From Yoonia sp. SS1-5 (GTDB lineage Bacteria > Pseudomonadota > Alphaproteobacteria > Rhodobacterales > Rhodobacteraceae): DNA of 64,000 bases. This document shows positions 1 to 10,290 of the stretch, piece by piece. Within the stretch, counting starts at the first letter, position 1, and the number at the start of each line of letters is the position of its first letter. Where the stretch lies: positions 1,798,001-1,862,000 of the forward strand of contig NZ_CP151767.2 of assembly GCF_038443705.2 (NCBI RefSeq). The letters are read 5' to 3'. The notes beneath the pieces were generated by a model. The model was given only the letters and a program-made list of their open reading frames with translations, ran no database searches and had not been told where the DNA came from. A program made the translations under genes and the position numbers.

Positions 1-588
1 GCGCTATCCCTTGTCCGCCGGCCGGATGATGGCAGCGCCATCGTGTTTCATTTTCCAGATGGCGACATCGCCCCGGTCCCGTTTTGGGACGCCCCGGGCG
101 GCGATACTGATCTGGCCTTTCTGCGCCGCAAACGGTTTGGGTTTGTGCCGCAAACGGGCGAATTGCTGCCATTTCTGTCTGTGCGCGAAAATATCATGCT
201 AAGCCAGCAGATGAACGGGATCACCGACACCGATTTTGTGGCCTATCTGCTGGATCGGCTGGACCTGACGCAGGCCATTGACGCTGCCACCAGTCGCCTG
301 TCGGTTGGTGAGCGCCAGCGCGTGGCCATTGCCCGCGCCCTTGCCCATCGCCCGGCCATCATCATTGCCGATGAGCCGACCGCGCCGCTTGACCCGCAGC
401 GCAGCGATGTGGCGGTGCGTCTGCTTGTCGAACTGGCCAAGGCGCAAGATGCGGCATTGATCCTGTCCACGCACGATATGGGAATTGCGCGAGGGCATGG
501 ATTGACCCGCTGGGTCTGTGCCGTTGGCGGAAACGAGGATCACGTGATCAGCCGTCTGATCCCCCATGCCCAATCGGTTGCTGCATGA
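1..588 (+). CDS. ABC transporter ATP-binding protein (5'-truncated by window edge)
   Basis: The reading frame is open from base 1, so the N-terminus and Walker A lie outside the window. What remains is the second half of an ABC ATPase: a Q-loop (GFVPQTGELLPFLSVRENI), the signature LSVGERQRVAIARAL, Walker B (AIIIADEP) with D-loop, and the switch histidine (STHD). The PQTGELLPFLSVREN pattern resembles the LolD/MacB class that works with FtsX-type permeases, and the next gene, overlapping by an ATGA, is such a permease. The role is energising a cytoplasmic-membrane complex, either lipoprotein release or mechanotransmission at the envelope. Substrate unknown. Confidence 0.9.
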   Translation, partial: ALSLVRRPDDGSAIVFHFPDGDIAPVPFWDAPGGDTDLAFLRRKRFGFVPQTGELLPFLSVRENIMLSQQMNGITDTDFVAYLLDRLDLTQAIDAATSRLSVGERQRVAIARALAHRPAIIIADEPTAPLDPQRSDVAVRLLVELAKAQDAALILSTHDMGIARGHGLTRWVCAVGGNEDHVISRLIPHAQSVAA

Positions 589-1781
589 AGGCGCTGGTGC
601 TCAAATTATCCCTGCGGGACATGCTGCATCACCGGCTTGAGCTGCTTTGCAATCTTGCGCTGATCCTTGGGATTGTCGTGCCGTTGCTGGCGGTTCTGGG
701 CGCCAAGAACGGGCTGACCGCAGGGCTGCTTGACCGGCTGAACCAGCAACCTGGCTTGTTGGACATCGAAACCACCGGCAACGAGGCTGTCTCTGACGCG
801 CAGTTTGATGCCGTCGCAGCGCTCGACGGCGTGGCCTTTGCCATCCAAAAAAACCGCAGCCGCAATGATTTCATGATTGCGAAACTGGCAGAGGGCACCC
901 GGTTTTCAAACGCCCGGATTATTCCGACCCGCGCCGGTGATCCGCAACTGGGGGCGTTGGCGGCACCAACCATGACCAACGTGATTGTCAGCGCTGGTCT
1001 GGCAGCAGCCCTTGGCGCAGAAACCGGCGACAGCCTGACCGTGGCAACCGACGCGCCCGGCCGATCCAGACAGGCCCGGACCAGCCTGATCATCGACGCG
1101 GTCTTGCCCGAGGCTGCGCTGGACGGCGTCGCCATCCTTGTCCCCCTCACATTCGCCGAACAGCTCGAGGCTTTTGCCGAGGGTTTTGCGATCCCTGATT
1201 TCGGGATCACCGAAGGGCGGGACCTGTCGCAACGGATCACCACATATGAGGGCCTGCGGGTCACGGTCGATCAGCTTACCGATGTGGGACCTGTCGCCAG
1301 CCAGATACAGGCCATGCTGAACCGCAATACAAATTCCAAGGCCGCACAGATCGCAGGCACCTTGCTGACCGTCCAATATCTGGCCAGGGCCTTTGCAATC
1401 ATCGCGCTGGTCGGGGCGGTGGGGGTGACAGCCGCACTTGCCGCGTCGCTGGTGAACGCGGTTGTTCGCAAAAGGCGGGCGATTGCCACGGTCATGCTGC
1501 TGGGTGCTGCACGCAAGGACATGGTGCTGTTCCCGGTCGCCCCTGCGCTGATCACGATCATGGTAGGGCTGCTGCTGTCGCTGCTATGCTATGTGGGGCT
1601 GGTCGCATTGGCCAATGCGCTGCAGGCAGGTGGCGGCCCGGGCGTGGCAATGCGGCTGCCGGGTGCAGATATCGCGCTGCTGCTTCTGGGGGGCATCCTG
1701 TTGGCCGGGCTAGTCAGCGCGCTGGCCATCCGAAAACTCTTTTCCGTTGATCCTGCCATCATATTGAGGGACCAGTCATGA
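585..1781 (+). CDS. FtsX-like ABC permease
   Basis: 398 residues with an N-terminal membrane segment (about 20-42), a large periplasmic domain (about 45-255) and three C-terminal membrane segments (about 265-290, 308-340, 360-385). This is the MacB/LolC/FtsX topology. The start overlaps the upstream ATPase stop as ATGA, and the stop overlaps the next start in the same way, so the three genes are translationally coupled. The family usually drives extraction or export of periplasmic substrates or transmits force to periplasmic partners rather than importing solutes. The following genes encode exported or lipid-anchored proteins, which fits an envelope function. Substrate not predictable. Confidence 0.82.
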   Translation: MKALVLKLSLRDMLHHRLELLCNLALILGIVVPLLAVLGAKNGLTAGLLDRLNQQPGLLDIETTGNEAVSDAQFDAVAALDGVAFAIQKNRSRNDFMIAKLAEGTRFSNARIIPTRAGDPQLGALAAPTMTNVIVSAGLAAALGAETGDSLTVATDAPGRSRQARTSLIIDAVLPEAALDGVAILVPLTFAEQLEAFAEGFAIPDFGITEGRDLSQRITTYEGLRVTVDQLTDVGPVASQIQAMLNRNTNSKAAQIAGTLLTVQYLARAFAIIALVGAVGVTAALAASLVNAVVRKRRAIATVMLLGAARKDMVLFPVAPALITIMVGLLLSLLCYVGLVALANALQAGGGPGVAMRLPGADIALLLLGGILLAGLVSALAIRKLFSVDPAIILRDQS

Positions 1782-3349
1782 TCAGATTTGCACTTGCCTT
1801 GGCCTGCCTGGCCAGTCCGGTTGCGGCAGACATCACCTGGCAGCCGAATTTCTATGACCGGGGGCGCAGTCTGTCGCAGGCCGATGAACCCGATCTGATC
1901 CTGCCGATGCCCTGCGGCGGCGCGATGGCATTTCAACGGGTTGATGTTTTTGTCGATGGGAATGACCGGCTGAGTGACAAGGCGCTCCGCCACGGGGAAT
2001 CCAGCACGCAATACGGCTATCGGAATTATTTGCGGCGCGAGCATTTGCGCGGACCATTCCAGGGGAATGAGCCGACGAAAACCTACTTCTTTCTGGCCCG
2101 GTACGAGCTGACGGAACTGCAATACAGCGCTCTGACCGACCCCGATTGCGGCTTCCGGCCATCCGCGATCATGACTGTGCCCAAAACCGGCGTGTCCTGG
2201 TTCGAGGCGCAGGATATCAGCCGGATCTATACCGAATGGCTCTTGGCCAATGCGCCCGACAGCCTGCCAGAGCCGCGCGATGGCGGCCTGTCATATCTGC
2301 GCCTGCCAACCGAGGCCGAATGGGAGTTTGCGACCCGTGGGGGCGAGACAGTTGACGACCTCGACTATACGGGCCTACGGCATCCGATGGACGAGAATCT
2401 GTCATTCTACGCCCAGTTCGGGGGCGACGGTACAGCACCGGTCGGGACGCGCGCACCGAACCCGCTTGGGCTTTTTGACATGCTTGGCAATGTTGAAGAG
2501 ATGATGCTGGAACCATTTCGGCTGAATGCGCTGGGGCATACCCATGGCCAGATCGGTGGTATGGTCACGCGCGGCGGGTCCTACCTGTCGGAACCCGGTG
2601 ATTTGACCAGCGCCGCCCGCACCGAATGGTCGTTCTACAACACCCGCCGCGGCACCGCACAGGCCCCCGAAACCGTCGGGTTCCGGTTGGTGATCGGGGC
2701 AACCGCATTGGGCCGCACCGGGGCAGAGCAGATCGGCGAAGACTGGCGTGCCCGGTTTGAAGGTGATCCTGACGAGGTCGACTCGCCCATTACAATCCTG
2801 ATCGACATGATCGACGAAAGCATTGACCCGACCCAGACAGAGGCGCTTGAAACTGTCGTACTGGACCTTGCAACAGCCGAGGACGCGGCGCGCACCGCGC
2901 GGGCAAGTCAGCTGAATGCAACGCTGGAACTTGCCACGACCACCTTGTCGATGATCCGATTTCAGGGACGGCGGGCCGTCTCGATCCAGGACAGGATCGA
3001 CAAGGACCTCGCCGATATTGCGTTTCTGGAGGGCAAGACCGATCAGGTATCAATTGACGCGCGCGATCAGATCATCGCCAGCATGCCGCAATTCGAGGCG
3101 CTGTTGGCCGATGTCACCCAATCCATCCGCAACCAGGTTGGTGCCTATGCGCGGGGCTTGAACCTGCTGGCCGATGCGCAACCCGCAGAGGTTGAAACCG
3201 CATTCACCATCTACCGATCCGAACTGGAAAGCCGCAATGGGGATGAATTTCTGGACCTGCTGGTCAAATTACGCGATCATTTGGATGTATTGATTGAGAA
3301 TCAGGGCCTTTCCGCCGACGCGCTTATCGAGTTGGCATTGCGGCCATAG
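1778..3349 (+). CDS. Secreted FGE-sulfatase (SUMF1/PvdO-like) domain protein with helical C-terminus
   Basis: 523 residues. A signal peptide (about 1-17, cut after VAA) is followed by an FGE-sulfatase fold at about 60-310, recognisable from YELTELQYSAL, the LPTEAEWEFATRGG block, FDMLGNVEEMM, GGMVTRGGSY and ETVGFRLV. Genuine formylglycine-generating enzymes carry two active-site cysteines after the GGS block; here that stretch reads GGSYLSEPGDLTSAAR and has none, so sulfatase activation is unlikely. Residues 330-523 are predicted helical and coiled-coil-like and fall outside the family. The start is preceded by GAGGGAC and overlaps the permease stop. Pseudomonas PvdO, a periplasmic relative acting near an ABC exporter, is a loose analogy only. 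Confidence 0.75.
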   Translation: MIRFALALACLASPVAADITWQPNFYDRGRSLSQADEPDLILPMPCGGAMAFQRVDVFVDGNDRLSDKALRHGESSTQYGYRNYLRREHLRGPFQGNEPTKTYFFLARYELTELQYSALTDPDCGFRPSAIMTVPKTGVSWFEAQDISRIYTEWLLANAPDSLPEPRDGGLSYLRLPTEAEWEFATRGGETVDDLDYTGLRHPMDENLSFYAQFGGDGTAPVGTRAPNPLGLFDMLGNVEEMMLEPFRLNALGHTHGQIGGMVTRGGSYLSEPGDLTSAARTEWSFYNTRRGTAQAPETVGFRLVIGATALGRTGAEQIGEDWRARFEGDPDEVDSPITILIDMIDESIDPTQTEALETVVLDLATAEDAARTARASQLNATLELATTTLSMIRFQGRRAVSIQDRIDKDLADIAFLEGKTDQVSIDARDQIIASMPQFEALLADVTQSIRNQVGAYARGLNLLADAQPAEVETAFTIYRSELESRNGDEFLDLLVKLRDHLDVLIENQGLSADALIELALRP

Positions 3350-3369
3350 GTATTTGTTTTGAGGGTTTT

Positions 3370-4104
3370 ATGTTTCGCATGACCGGCATCGCATTGGCAT
3401 TGACCGCCACAATTGCATGCGCCCCGAACGCATATGACGAAAGTGGCGCGGTCATTGCGCCGCCGACAGCGCGCGCCGCACAGGTCCCGACACCCGCCCT
3501 GATTGACCGCGAGTTGCGCAATCTGGCCACGTCACTGGACGAGACACAAGCGCTCAAGACCGTTGCGGCGTTTACCGCAGCGGCCATCATTGCATGCCAG
3601 ATACGTGACTGCCCAAAGGGTTTCGAGGCGCAGGTGATGCTGAATGGCACGCAATCATCCCTGCAGAACACATCACCGGTCAATCCGGATATCGCCAATT
3701 CGCGCGGGCAGGCCTTGCGTGGTTTTGAATATGCCCAAAAGCAAACCGTGCAGATGGAACAGCTGGCATCCGTCGCACAGGCGATGGCCTTTATCGCCCG
3801 GCGGGATGCGGATGCTTTGACAGGCACGCAGCCCCCCGCGACCACCGCGCAAAGGGCTGCCTGGGCCGACCTCTATGCAGATCGCGAGGCCCGGCTGTTC
3901 ACGCTTGTTCCCGTGGTCGCGCGTAAGGCTGACAATATGCGCCGCACTGCCCAAGGCGTCGCGGCCCGCATCCCGGATCCGCAATTGGCAATCAACTACC
4001 GCAATCTGGCCCAGCGCCAGACCGCAGCCGCCCGCGACACGCTGCGCTATGCATCAGGTGTTCGCGCCGCAACGAAACGGCTGCGCAGCGAAACAACGCA
4101 ATAA
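3370..4104 (+). CDS. Exported protein of unknown function, possible lipoprotein
   Basis: 244 residues. The N-terminus is a hydrophobic signal (about 1-16) ending in TIACAPN, where the cysteine could be lipidated, although the lipobox is weak. The rest is Ala/Arg/Gln-rich and mostly helical, with a CQIRDCPKG motif near residue 77 that is echoed in the next gene (CQIRGCTNE). This suggests that the two proteins are distant paralogues sharing a small disulfide element. A GAGGG ribosome site lies 7 bases before ATG. It is 20 bp downstream of the FGE-like gene and so belongs to the operon. No family recognised. Confidence 0.7.
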   Translation: MFRMTGIALALTATIACAPNAYDESGAVIAPPTARAAQVPTPALIDRELRNLATSLDETQALKTVAAFTAAAIIACQIRDCPKGFEAQVMLNGTQSSLQNTSPVNPDIANSRGQALRGFEYAQKQTVQMEQLASVAQAMAFIARRDADALTGTQPPATTAQRAAWADLYADREARLFTLVPVVARKADNMRRTAQGVAARIPDPQLAINYRNLAQRQTAAARDTLRYASGVRAATKRLRSETTQ

Positions 4105-4142
4105 TCAATGAAACATATAAATAGTTCATAATGGGGATAGAA

Positions 4143-4889
4143 ATGAGAAAATTCAGGATATTAGGCGCAGGCCTTGCGCTGACTGCGATGCTGGCTGCCT
4201 GTGCGCCCGATGGTCAGGGTGGCACGAATAATCTTGCGTCTGATCTTGTCACGCTCAGCGGCGGGTCGGCGGGGCAATCACCACAACAACGCGAATTGTC
4301 AGCCCGGCAGCGCGACTATGCCAAGGCGCGCGTTCAGGCCGTTGGCGTATCGGTCGCAACCGTGCTGATCGGCTGCCAGATCAGGGGCTGCACCAATGAA
4401 CAACGCAACCAACTATTGGCGACGGCGGTTGTTGGTGGGTATCTTGTCGGTGGCTATCTGACGAACCGTGACGCGGAATTCCAGGGCACCCAAGAGACCC
4501 TGCGCAAGGATATTCAGGTCGCGCGCGAGGACAATGCCCGCCTCAGCCGCAGTGTCAGTGCCGCCAAAAGCGTTGTCAGCTATCAGCGCCAGGAGATAGC
4601 GACCCTGAACCAGGGCCTTGCGAATGGCTCAGTCACGACTGCAAACTACAAGGCCAAGCTTGCCGGTATGCAGCAGGATGTTGCCGCAACCCGCAATATC
4701 CGCCGTGATGCGGAACAGAACGTGCAAGCGCTGAACAACTCGATCCAGCGTCACCAGCAAGCAGGGCTGAGCACTGCGCAGCTTCGCCAGGAACGTGCGC
4801 GACAGCAGGCCCGGATCAACGAATTGCGGTCCGAAGAAAACCGGATGCTGGCCAATATCGCCCGCGCACCAGCCGAGGTGCGGGCATGA
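4143..4889 (+). CDS. Coiled-coil lipoprotein of unknown function
   Basis: About 248 residues from the ATG at 4143, chosen over the ATG at 4131 because GGGGAT sits just upstream and the lipoprotein signal then starts cleanly (MRKFRILGAG). Lipobox LAAC at about residues 17-20. A CQIRGC motif and a glycine-rich hydrophobic stretch (VVGGYLVGGYL, about 95-110) precede a long Gln/Arg/Ala-rich coiled coil (about 115-245). Such a layout suits a periplasmic spacer or scaffold anchored in a membrane. The stop overlaps the next start by ATGA. Function not identified. It shares the two-cysteine element with the preceding gene. Confidence 0.7.
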   Translation: MRKFRILGAGLALTAMLAACAPDGQGGTNNLASDLVTLSGGSAGQSPQQRELSARQRDYAKARVQAVGVSVATVLIGCQIRGCTNEQRNQLLATAVVGGYLVGGYLTNRDAEFQGTQETLRKDIQVAREDNARLSRSVSAAKSVVSYQRQEIATLNQGLANGSVTTANYKAKLAGMQQDVAATRNIRRDAEQNVQALNNSIQRHQQAGLSTAQLRQERARQQARINELRSEENRMLANIARAPAEVRA

Positions 4890-5398
4890 GCATTATTGGC
4901 ATCAAGGGGACAGGCATTGTTGCCGCGTTCGTTCTGACAGGGCTTGCCGCCTGCACAGACCCAAATCAGGACGCTTGCGGAAACGCCAATCGCTCTGCCT
5001 CTTTAGGTAATCTGGCGGGCAATGCGCTCAGCGGGTCCTATGGCGATTGCATCGACAGCCTGCAGCAGGAATTGCAGGGGCTGCGCCTGGAAGGCCGGCA
5101 GCTTGAGGCCGAGGCAAGCAGGCTGAACAGCTTGTCCGCCAGTCTTAGCGGCGAACGCCGGGCCGCTGCGCAACGGCTTGCCAGCCTGAACGCGGAACAG
5201 GCTAACCTTGTCAGCCAAATCGCACAGGCCGGCCAAAGCGGCAATGCATCCGAGGCGCAGGTCCAATCGGTCATCAATCAGGAACGCAACCTGCGGTCTG
5301 ATATCGCAAGCGCCGGTGACGGGGTTGATCCCGATACAGCAGCCCTGCTGGAACGCAGACAGGCCGAGCTGGATCAATTGGCGCTGGACCTGCTCTAG
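4886..5398 (+). CDS. Small coiled-coil lipoprotein
   Basis: 170 residues with a lipobox at LAAC (about residue 23) after a hydrophobic signal. The mature part begins with two further cysteines (DACGN, YGDCID) and continues as a heptad-rich coiled coil (LQQELQGLRLEGRQLEAE onward) to the C-terminus. It is the last gene of the ABC/FGE-like operon, overlapping the upstream lipoprotein by four bases. A convergent hairpin follows immediately. No family recognised; probably a structural partner of the preceding two exported proteins. Confidence 0.68.
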   Translation: MSIIGIKGTGIVAAFVLTGLAACTDPNQDACGNANRSASLGNLAGNALSGSYGDCIDSLQQELQGLRLEGRQLEAEASRLNSLSASLSGERRAAAQRLASLNAEQANLVSQIAQAGQSGNASEAQVQSVINQERNLRSDIASAGDGVDPDTAALLERRQAELDQLALDLL

Positions 5399-5399
5399 C

Positions 5400-5436
5400 A
5401 CACAAAAGCGGGCCTTGCCGTCAGGCGGCGAGGCCC
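5400..5436 (-). terminator. Rho-independent terminator of the pob/pca operon
   Basis: An 11-bp stem (5410-5420 with 5426-5436, one G-U pair) with a 5-base loop overlaps the stop codon of the minus-strand BKACE gene. On the minus strand it is followed by CGCTTTTGTG. It lies between convergent operons and could act in both directions, but the T-rich tail favours the minus strand. Confidence 0.6.
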
Positions 5437-6248
5437 AGTATGGCCCGGGCCTGTTCCGGGCTGGCAATCGGGCGATCATGGCGGTCGCAGATCTCGACCG
5501 CCCGTTTGACAAGCGCCGCATTGGACGGCGCCAATGTGGTCCGGTCAAGGCGCACGTTATCTTCCAGCCCGGTGCGAACATGCCCGCCCGCAGCGATCGC
5601 CCATTCGTTCAGTTCAATCTGATGCCGCCCGATCCCGGCCGCACACCACGGCGTTCCCGGTGCCAGCCGCTCAAGCGTTTTGATATAGTAGTCAAATACA
5701 TCGCGATCTGCCGGCATCGCATTTTTCACCCCCATGACGAACTGAACATAAAGTTGGCCATAAAGCGCGCCGGCCTTGTGCAGGGCAACCGCTTGATGAA
5801 TGTGGGACAGATCAAAGGCCTCGATCTCGGGCGTAATCCGGTACTTGCGCATTTCACCTGCCAGCCACGTCACAAGATCGGGCGGGTTTTCATAAACCCG
5901 GGTCGGGAAATTATTGGACCCTACCGTCAGTGAGGCCATGTCCGGCTGCAAAGGCAGCATTCCGCCCCGCGCTGCCCCTGCCCCGGACCGGCCGCCTGTC
6001 GAGAACTGAATGATCATCTGGGGACAATGGGCGCGCAGCCCCTCTTGCAGCTGCGCAAACTTGTCGGGATCACTGCTGGGGCTGCCATCATCGTTGCGCA
6101 CATGACAATGTGCGATGGTGGCCCCTGCCTCGAACGCCTCATGGGTGCTTTCAATCTGTTCAGTCACCGTAATCGGGACCGCCGGGTTATGCGCCTTCGT
6201 CGACACTGACCCGGTGATCGCGATGCAAATGATACATGGTTTGCGCAT
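5421..6248 (-). CDS. BKACE-family (3-keto-5-aminohexanoate cleavage enzyme-like, DUF849) protein
   Basis: 275 residues, full length for the beta-keto acid cleavage enzyme family, a Zn-dependent TIM barrel. The family condenses a beta-keto acid with acetyl-CoA and releases acetoacetate plus a new CoA ester. The zinc-binding HxH is visible as HCH in ATIAHCHVR (about residue 48), and a conserved Glu lies in the C-terminal QIELNEWA region. It is the last gene of pobA-pcaC-pcaH-pcaG, which contains no 3-oxoadipate CoA-transferase or thiolase. Acting on 3-oxoadipate to give succinyl-CoA and acetoacetate is therefore a reasonable inference, not shown by sequence. Confidence 0.85.
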   Translation of the reverse strand: MRKPCIICIAITGSVSTKAHNPAVPITVTEQIESTHEAFEAGATIAHCHVRNDDGSPSSDPDKFAQLQEGLRAHCPQMIIQFSTGGRSGAGAARGGMLPLQPDMASLTVGSNNFPTRVYENPPDLVTWLAGEMRKYRITPEIEAFDLSHIHQAVALHKAGALYGQLYVQFVMGVKNAMPADRDVFDYYIKTLERLAPGTPWCAAGIGRHQIELNEWAIAAGGHVRTGLEDNVRLDRTTLAPSNAALVKRAVEICDRHDRPIASPEQARAILGLAA

Positions 6249-6257
6249 CCAAGCCCC

Positions 6258-6860
6258 CTAGATATCCAGAAAAACAGTCTCTGCCGCACCTTGCAGACAG
6301 ATGTCAAACCGGTAGGCATGATCCCCGGTTTTCTTGCAGATCAGTGTACCCCGCCGGTCCGGGTCCACAAGCTGCCCAAGCAGCGGATCACGTTGATGGG
6401 CCGTCTGATCCTGCGGAAAATACATACGCGTATGCAACCCGATATTGATCCCGCGCGCCACAATCCAAAAGGTGATATGGGGCGCATTTTGCGTGCCATC
6501 GGGTAGCGGCCGGGCACCCGGCTTGATCGTCTCAAATTGGAACAGCCCGCTATCAGGGTCGCAGCCGCTGCGCGCCCAGCCCAGAAAGTTCGGATCGGCC
6601 TTGCCCCGCGTCTCAAGGTCCGACGGGTAAAGGCCGGTCGCATCGGCCTGCCACAGCTCGACCATCGCGTCCGTGACCAGCGCCCCCGTCCCGTCGGTGA
6701 TGACCCCTTCGACAGTAATGGGCGGTCCGCTGATCGAACCGCGCCGAACCGTGCTGCCCAAATTAGCGTCGGGGCGCTGGATACCCACCACTTTCGGCAA
6801 ACACCCGATATGCAAGTAGGGACCTGCGGTTTGAGACGGTGTTTCCTTGTGCTGATCCAT
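6258..6860 (-). CDS. pcaG: Protocatechuate 3,4-dioxygenase alpha subunit
   Basis: About 200 residues, usual size for PcaG. The N-terminus (TPSQTAGPYLHIG) and the core VELWQADATGLYP and PHITFWIVARGIN are typical of the alpha chain, which has the dioxygenase fold but keeps few iron ligands. With PcaH it opens the protocatechuate ring between the hydroxyls to give 3-carboxy-cis,cis-muconate in the cytoplasm. A GTG at 6866 overlaps the pcaH stop; the ATG at 6860 is preferred here, but either is possible. It is separated from the BKACE gene by only 9 bp. Confidence 0.95.
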   Translation of the reverse strand: MDQHKETPSQTAGPYLHIGCLPKVVGIQRPDANLGSTVRRGSISGPPITVEGVITDGTGALVTDAMVELWQADATGLYPSDLETRGKADPNFLGWARSGCDPDSGLFQFETIKPGARPLPDGTQNAPHITFWIVARGINIGLHTRMYFPQDQTAHQRDPLLGQLVDPDRRGTLICKKTGDHAYRFDICLQGAAETVFLDI

Positions 6861-6862
6861 CG

Positions 6863-7570
6863 TCACAAACCCGCGGTCCGGTTTTCAAATGGCGTCTGAT
6901 GGCGTCCGCGCAGCGTGATATCAAACCGGTAGGCAAGCATATCCATGGGGACGGCCCTGTCCATATCCAGCCGGGCGGTCAGCCGGTCGACCGCCGCAGG
7001 ATTGCCAAGGCTGTTGACAATGGGGCAAAGCGGGATCAGCGGATCCCCCTCGAAATAGAATTGTGTGATCAGGCGCTGCGCAAAGCTTGGGCCAAGGATG
7101 CTAAGATGAATATGCGCAGGTCGCCACGCATTCGGGCCATTTGGCCACGGGTATGCGCCAGGCTGGATCGTCCGGAATGTGTAAGCCCCGTGCGTGTCGG
7201 TCATCACCCGGCCACAGCCGCCAAAATGTGGATCTAGCGGGGCAAGGTAGCCGTCATTGTGATGCCGGTAGCGCCCCGCAGCATTGGCTTGCCATATCTC
7301 GATCAGGGTGTCGGGCAGCGGCCTGCCATTCTGGTCAGCGACCACACCATGAACCAAAATCCGCGGCCCAATCGCCGCCTGCCCTTCCGCTCCGTAATTC
7401 AGGATCAGATCGTCATCGCGCGGCTGCAGGACGTCATGGCCAAAAACCGGCCCGGTTTCTTCGGGCAGCGCCGTCGGCATGTGCAGAAGTGGCGCATGCG
7501 GGCTGCGCAAGATAGTTGTTTTGTAATCCGGGGTCAGTGCAGCAGGTTGCCAATCACGGTCCCGCGCCAT
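6863..7570 (-). CDS. pcaH: Protocatechuate 3,4-dioxygenase beta subunit
   Basis: About 235 residues. The non-haem Fe(III) ligands expected for the catalytic beta chain are visible: the first Tyr in [10 protein letters not shown], the second Tyr in GAYPWPNG, and the two histidines of [20 protein letters not shown] at the N-terminus is also typical. The ATG at 7570 has AAAGG seven bases upstream, whereas the GTG at 7588 overlaps pcaC but lacks a good ribosome site. Functions with PcaG in the pobA-pcaCHG operon. Confidence 0.95.
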   Translation of the reverse strand: MARDRDWQPAALTPDYKTTILRSPHAPLLHMPTALPEETGPVFGHDVLQPRDDDLILNYGAEGQAAIGPRILVHGVVADQNGRPLPDTLIEIWQANAAGRYRHHNDGYLAPLDPHFGGCGRVMTDTHGAYTFRTIQPGAYPWPNGPNAWRPAHIHLSILGPSFAQRLITQFYFEGDPLIPLCPIVNSLGNPAAVDRLTARLDMDRAVPMDMLAYRFDITLRGRHQTPFENRTAGL

Positions 7571-7584
7571 GAACGGGCCTTTGG

Positions 7585-7965
7585 TCACGACGGAATTTCC
7601 ATCTCGGCAATGGTTTCCTTGGCGAGGGTGATCGCATGGTTGGCTTTGGGCACCCCGGCATAGACCGCCACATGCAGGAAAGCCTGCATGATATCCTCGG
7701 CCGAGGCGCCTGTGTTGCGGCAGGCGCGGACATGCATCGGAATTTCGGCGTAACTGCCCGTTGCAGCCAGAACCGCCAGGGTCAGCATCGACCTTTCCCG
7801 CCGCGTGATTGTATCATCAGCCCAGACCGTGCCCCAGGCCGCGTCGGTGATCAGGTCCTGAAACGGGGCGTCAAATTCTGTCTTGGTGGCTTCGGCCCGA
7901 TCAACATGTATATCACCCAAAACTTCGCGTCGGATGGCCATTCCGCGTCTTGCCTTGTCGTCCAT
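7585..7965 (-). CDS. pcaC: 4-carboxymuconolactone decarboxylase
   Basis: About 126 residues of the CMD/AhpD-like fold. Typical elements are [27 protein letters not shown] and [16 protein letters not shown]. It decarboxylates 4-carboxymuconolactone to 3-oxoadipate enol-lactone. The ATG at 7965 was chosen because GGAG lies 8 bases upstream; a longer frame from 7995 would overlap pobA without a ribosome site. The intermediate enzymes PcaB and PcaD are not encoded here and must lie elsewhere. Confidence 0.93.
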   Translation of the reverse strand: MDDKARRGMAIRREVLGDIHVDRAEATKTEFDAPFQDLITDAAWGTVWADDTITRRERSMLTLAVLAATGSYAEIPMHVRACRNTGASAEDIMQAFLHVAVYAGVPKANHAITLAKETIAEMEIPS

Positions 7966-7991
7966 GGATCCGCTCCTTTGTTTGTGGTTCA

Positions 7992-9254
<1,263 letters not shown>

Positions 9255-9276
9255 TTATGATCTGGTCTGGAACGCC

Positions 9277-10290
9277 TCAGATCACCTGATCGTCTGCGTC
9301 AAAGAAATGCACCCGCCCATCTTCACAGATGATGCTCATCGGGTCACCGGGGCCAAGCGTGGTATCCCCCGAGATCCGCACATTGATCTGCACACCATCA
9401 CCGCAATCCATGACCACAAATGTATCCGCGCCCAGATATTCCAGCACATCGACCCGCCCGTCGATATGACCCGCGCCCGGTTCTGCCAGGCGCGCATGTT
9501 CGGGGCGAATGCCCACCTGCACGGCACCATCCGGTGGCGTCAGCCCGGTCATATGCCGGGTTGGCAGAACATTCATCCGGGGCGACCCGATGAACTGGGC
9601 CACAAAAAGGTTCGCAGGGCTTTCATAGAGCTCGCGCGGGCTGCCGACCTGCGCGATCCGGCCCCCTTCCAGCACCACGATCCGATCCGCCAGGGTCATC
9701 GCCTCGACCTGATCATGTGTGACGTAGATCATCGTCGATTTCAGGGTCTGGTGCAGTTTGGCGATCTCGTAGCGCATCTCGACCCGCAAGGCCGCGTCCA
9801 GATTTGACAGCGGCTCGTCAAACAAAAAGGCGGTCGGGTCGCGGACAATGGATCGGCCAATGGCCACCCGCTGACGCTGCCCGCCGGACAGGTCCTTGGG
9901 GCGGCGATCCATATAGGCGTCAAGCTTCAGAACCCGGGCCGCCTCGTCCACCTTTTCGGCGATTTCCGCGGCAGGCAGCCCGGCGGATTTCAGGGGAAAG
10001 CCCACATTGTCGCGCACCGACATATGCGGATAAAGCGCGTAGGACTGAAAGACCATCGCCAGCCCGCGTTTGCTGGGCGGTTCTGCCGTGGCATCCCGAT
10101 CGCCGATCATGATCTGCCCCCGACTGGTTTCTTCCAGCCCTGCGATCATCCGCAGCAACGTCGACTTCCCGCAACCAGACGGCCCGACAAAGATGACAAA
10201 CTCGCCCTCTGCAATCTCCAGATCGACGCCTTTGATTACCTGGATATTGCCAAACCACTTTTCGACATTGCGCAGCGCGATAGAGGACAT
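9277..10290 (-). CDS. Sugar ABC transporter ATPase (UgpC/MalK/MsmX family)
   Basis: 337 residues. Walker A GPSGCGKST, Q-loop MVFQSYALYPHMSV, signature LSGGQRQRVAIGR, Walker B FLFDEPLSNLD and H-loop YVTHDQ are all intact, followed by a TOBE/OB regulatory domain (about 240-337). ATPases of this type energise CUT1 carbohydrate importers. It is the last gene of the lacI-SBP-permease-permease-glycosidase operon, and its start overlaps the glycosidase stop by one base. It supplies the ATPase for the two permeases of the same operon. Confidence 0.93.
   Translation of the reverse strand: MSSIALRNVEKWFGNIQVIKGVDLEIAEGEFVIFVGPSGCGKSTLLRMIAGLEETSRGQIMIGDRDATAEPPSKRGLAMVFQSYALYPHMSVRDNVGFPLKSAGLPAAEIAEKVDEAARVLKLDAYMDRRPKDLSGGQRQRVAIGRSIVRDPTAFLFDEPLSNLDAALRVEMRYEIAKLHQTLKSTMIYVTHDQVEAMTLADRIVVLEGGRIAQVGSPRELYESPANLFVAQFIGSPRMNVLPTRHMTGLTPPDGAVQVGIRPEHARLAEPGAGHIDGRVDVLEYLGADTFVVMDCGDGVQINVRISGDTTLGPGDPMSIICEDGRVHFFDADDQVI

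Noticed and set aside
1778..3349. Functional formylglycine-generating enzyme
   Set aside because: The two catalytic cysteines of the family are missing from the GGS-containing active-site stretch, and no sulfatase is encoded nearby.
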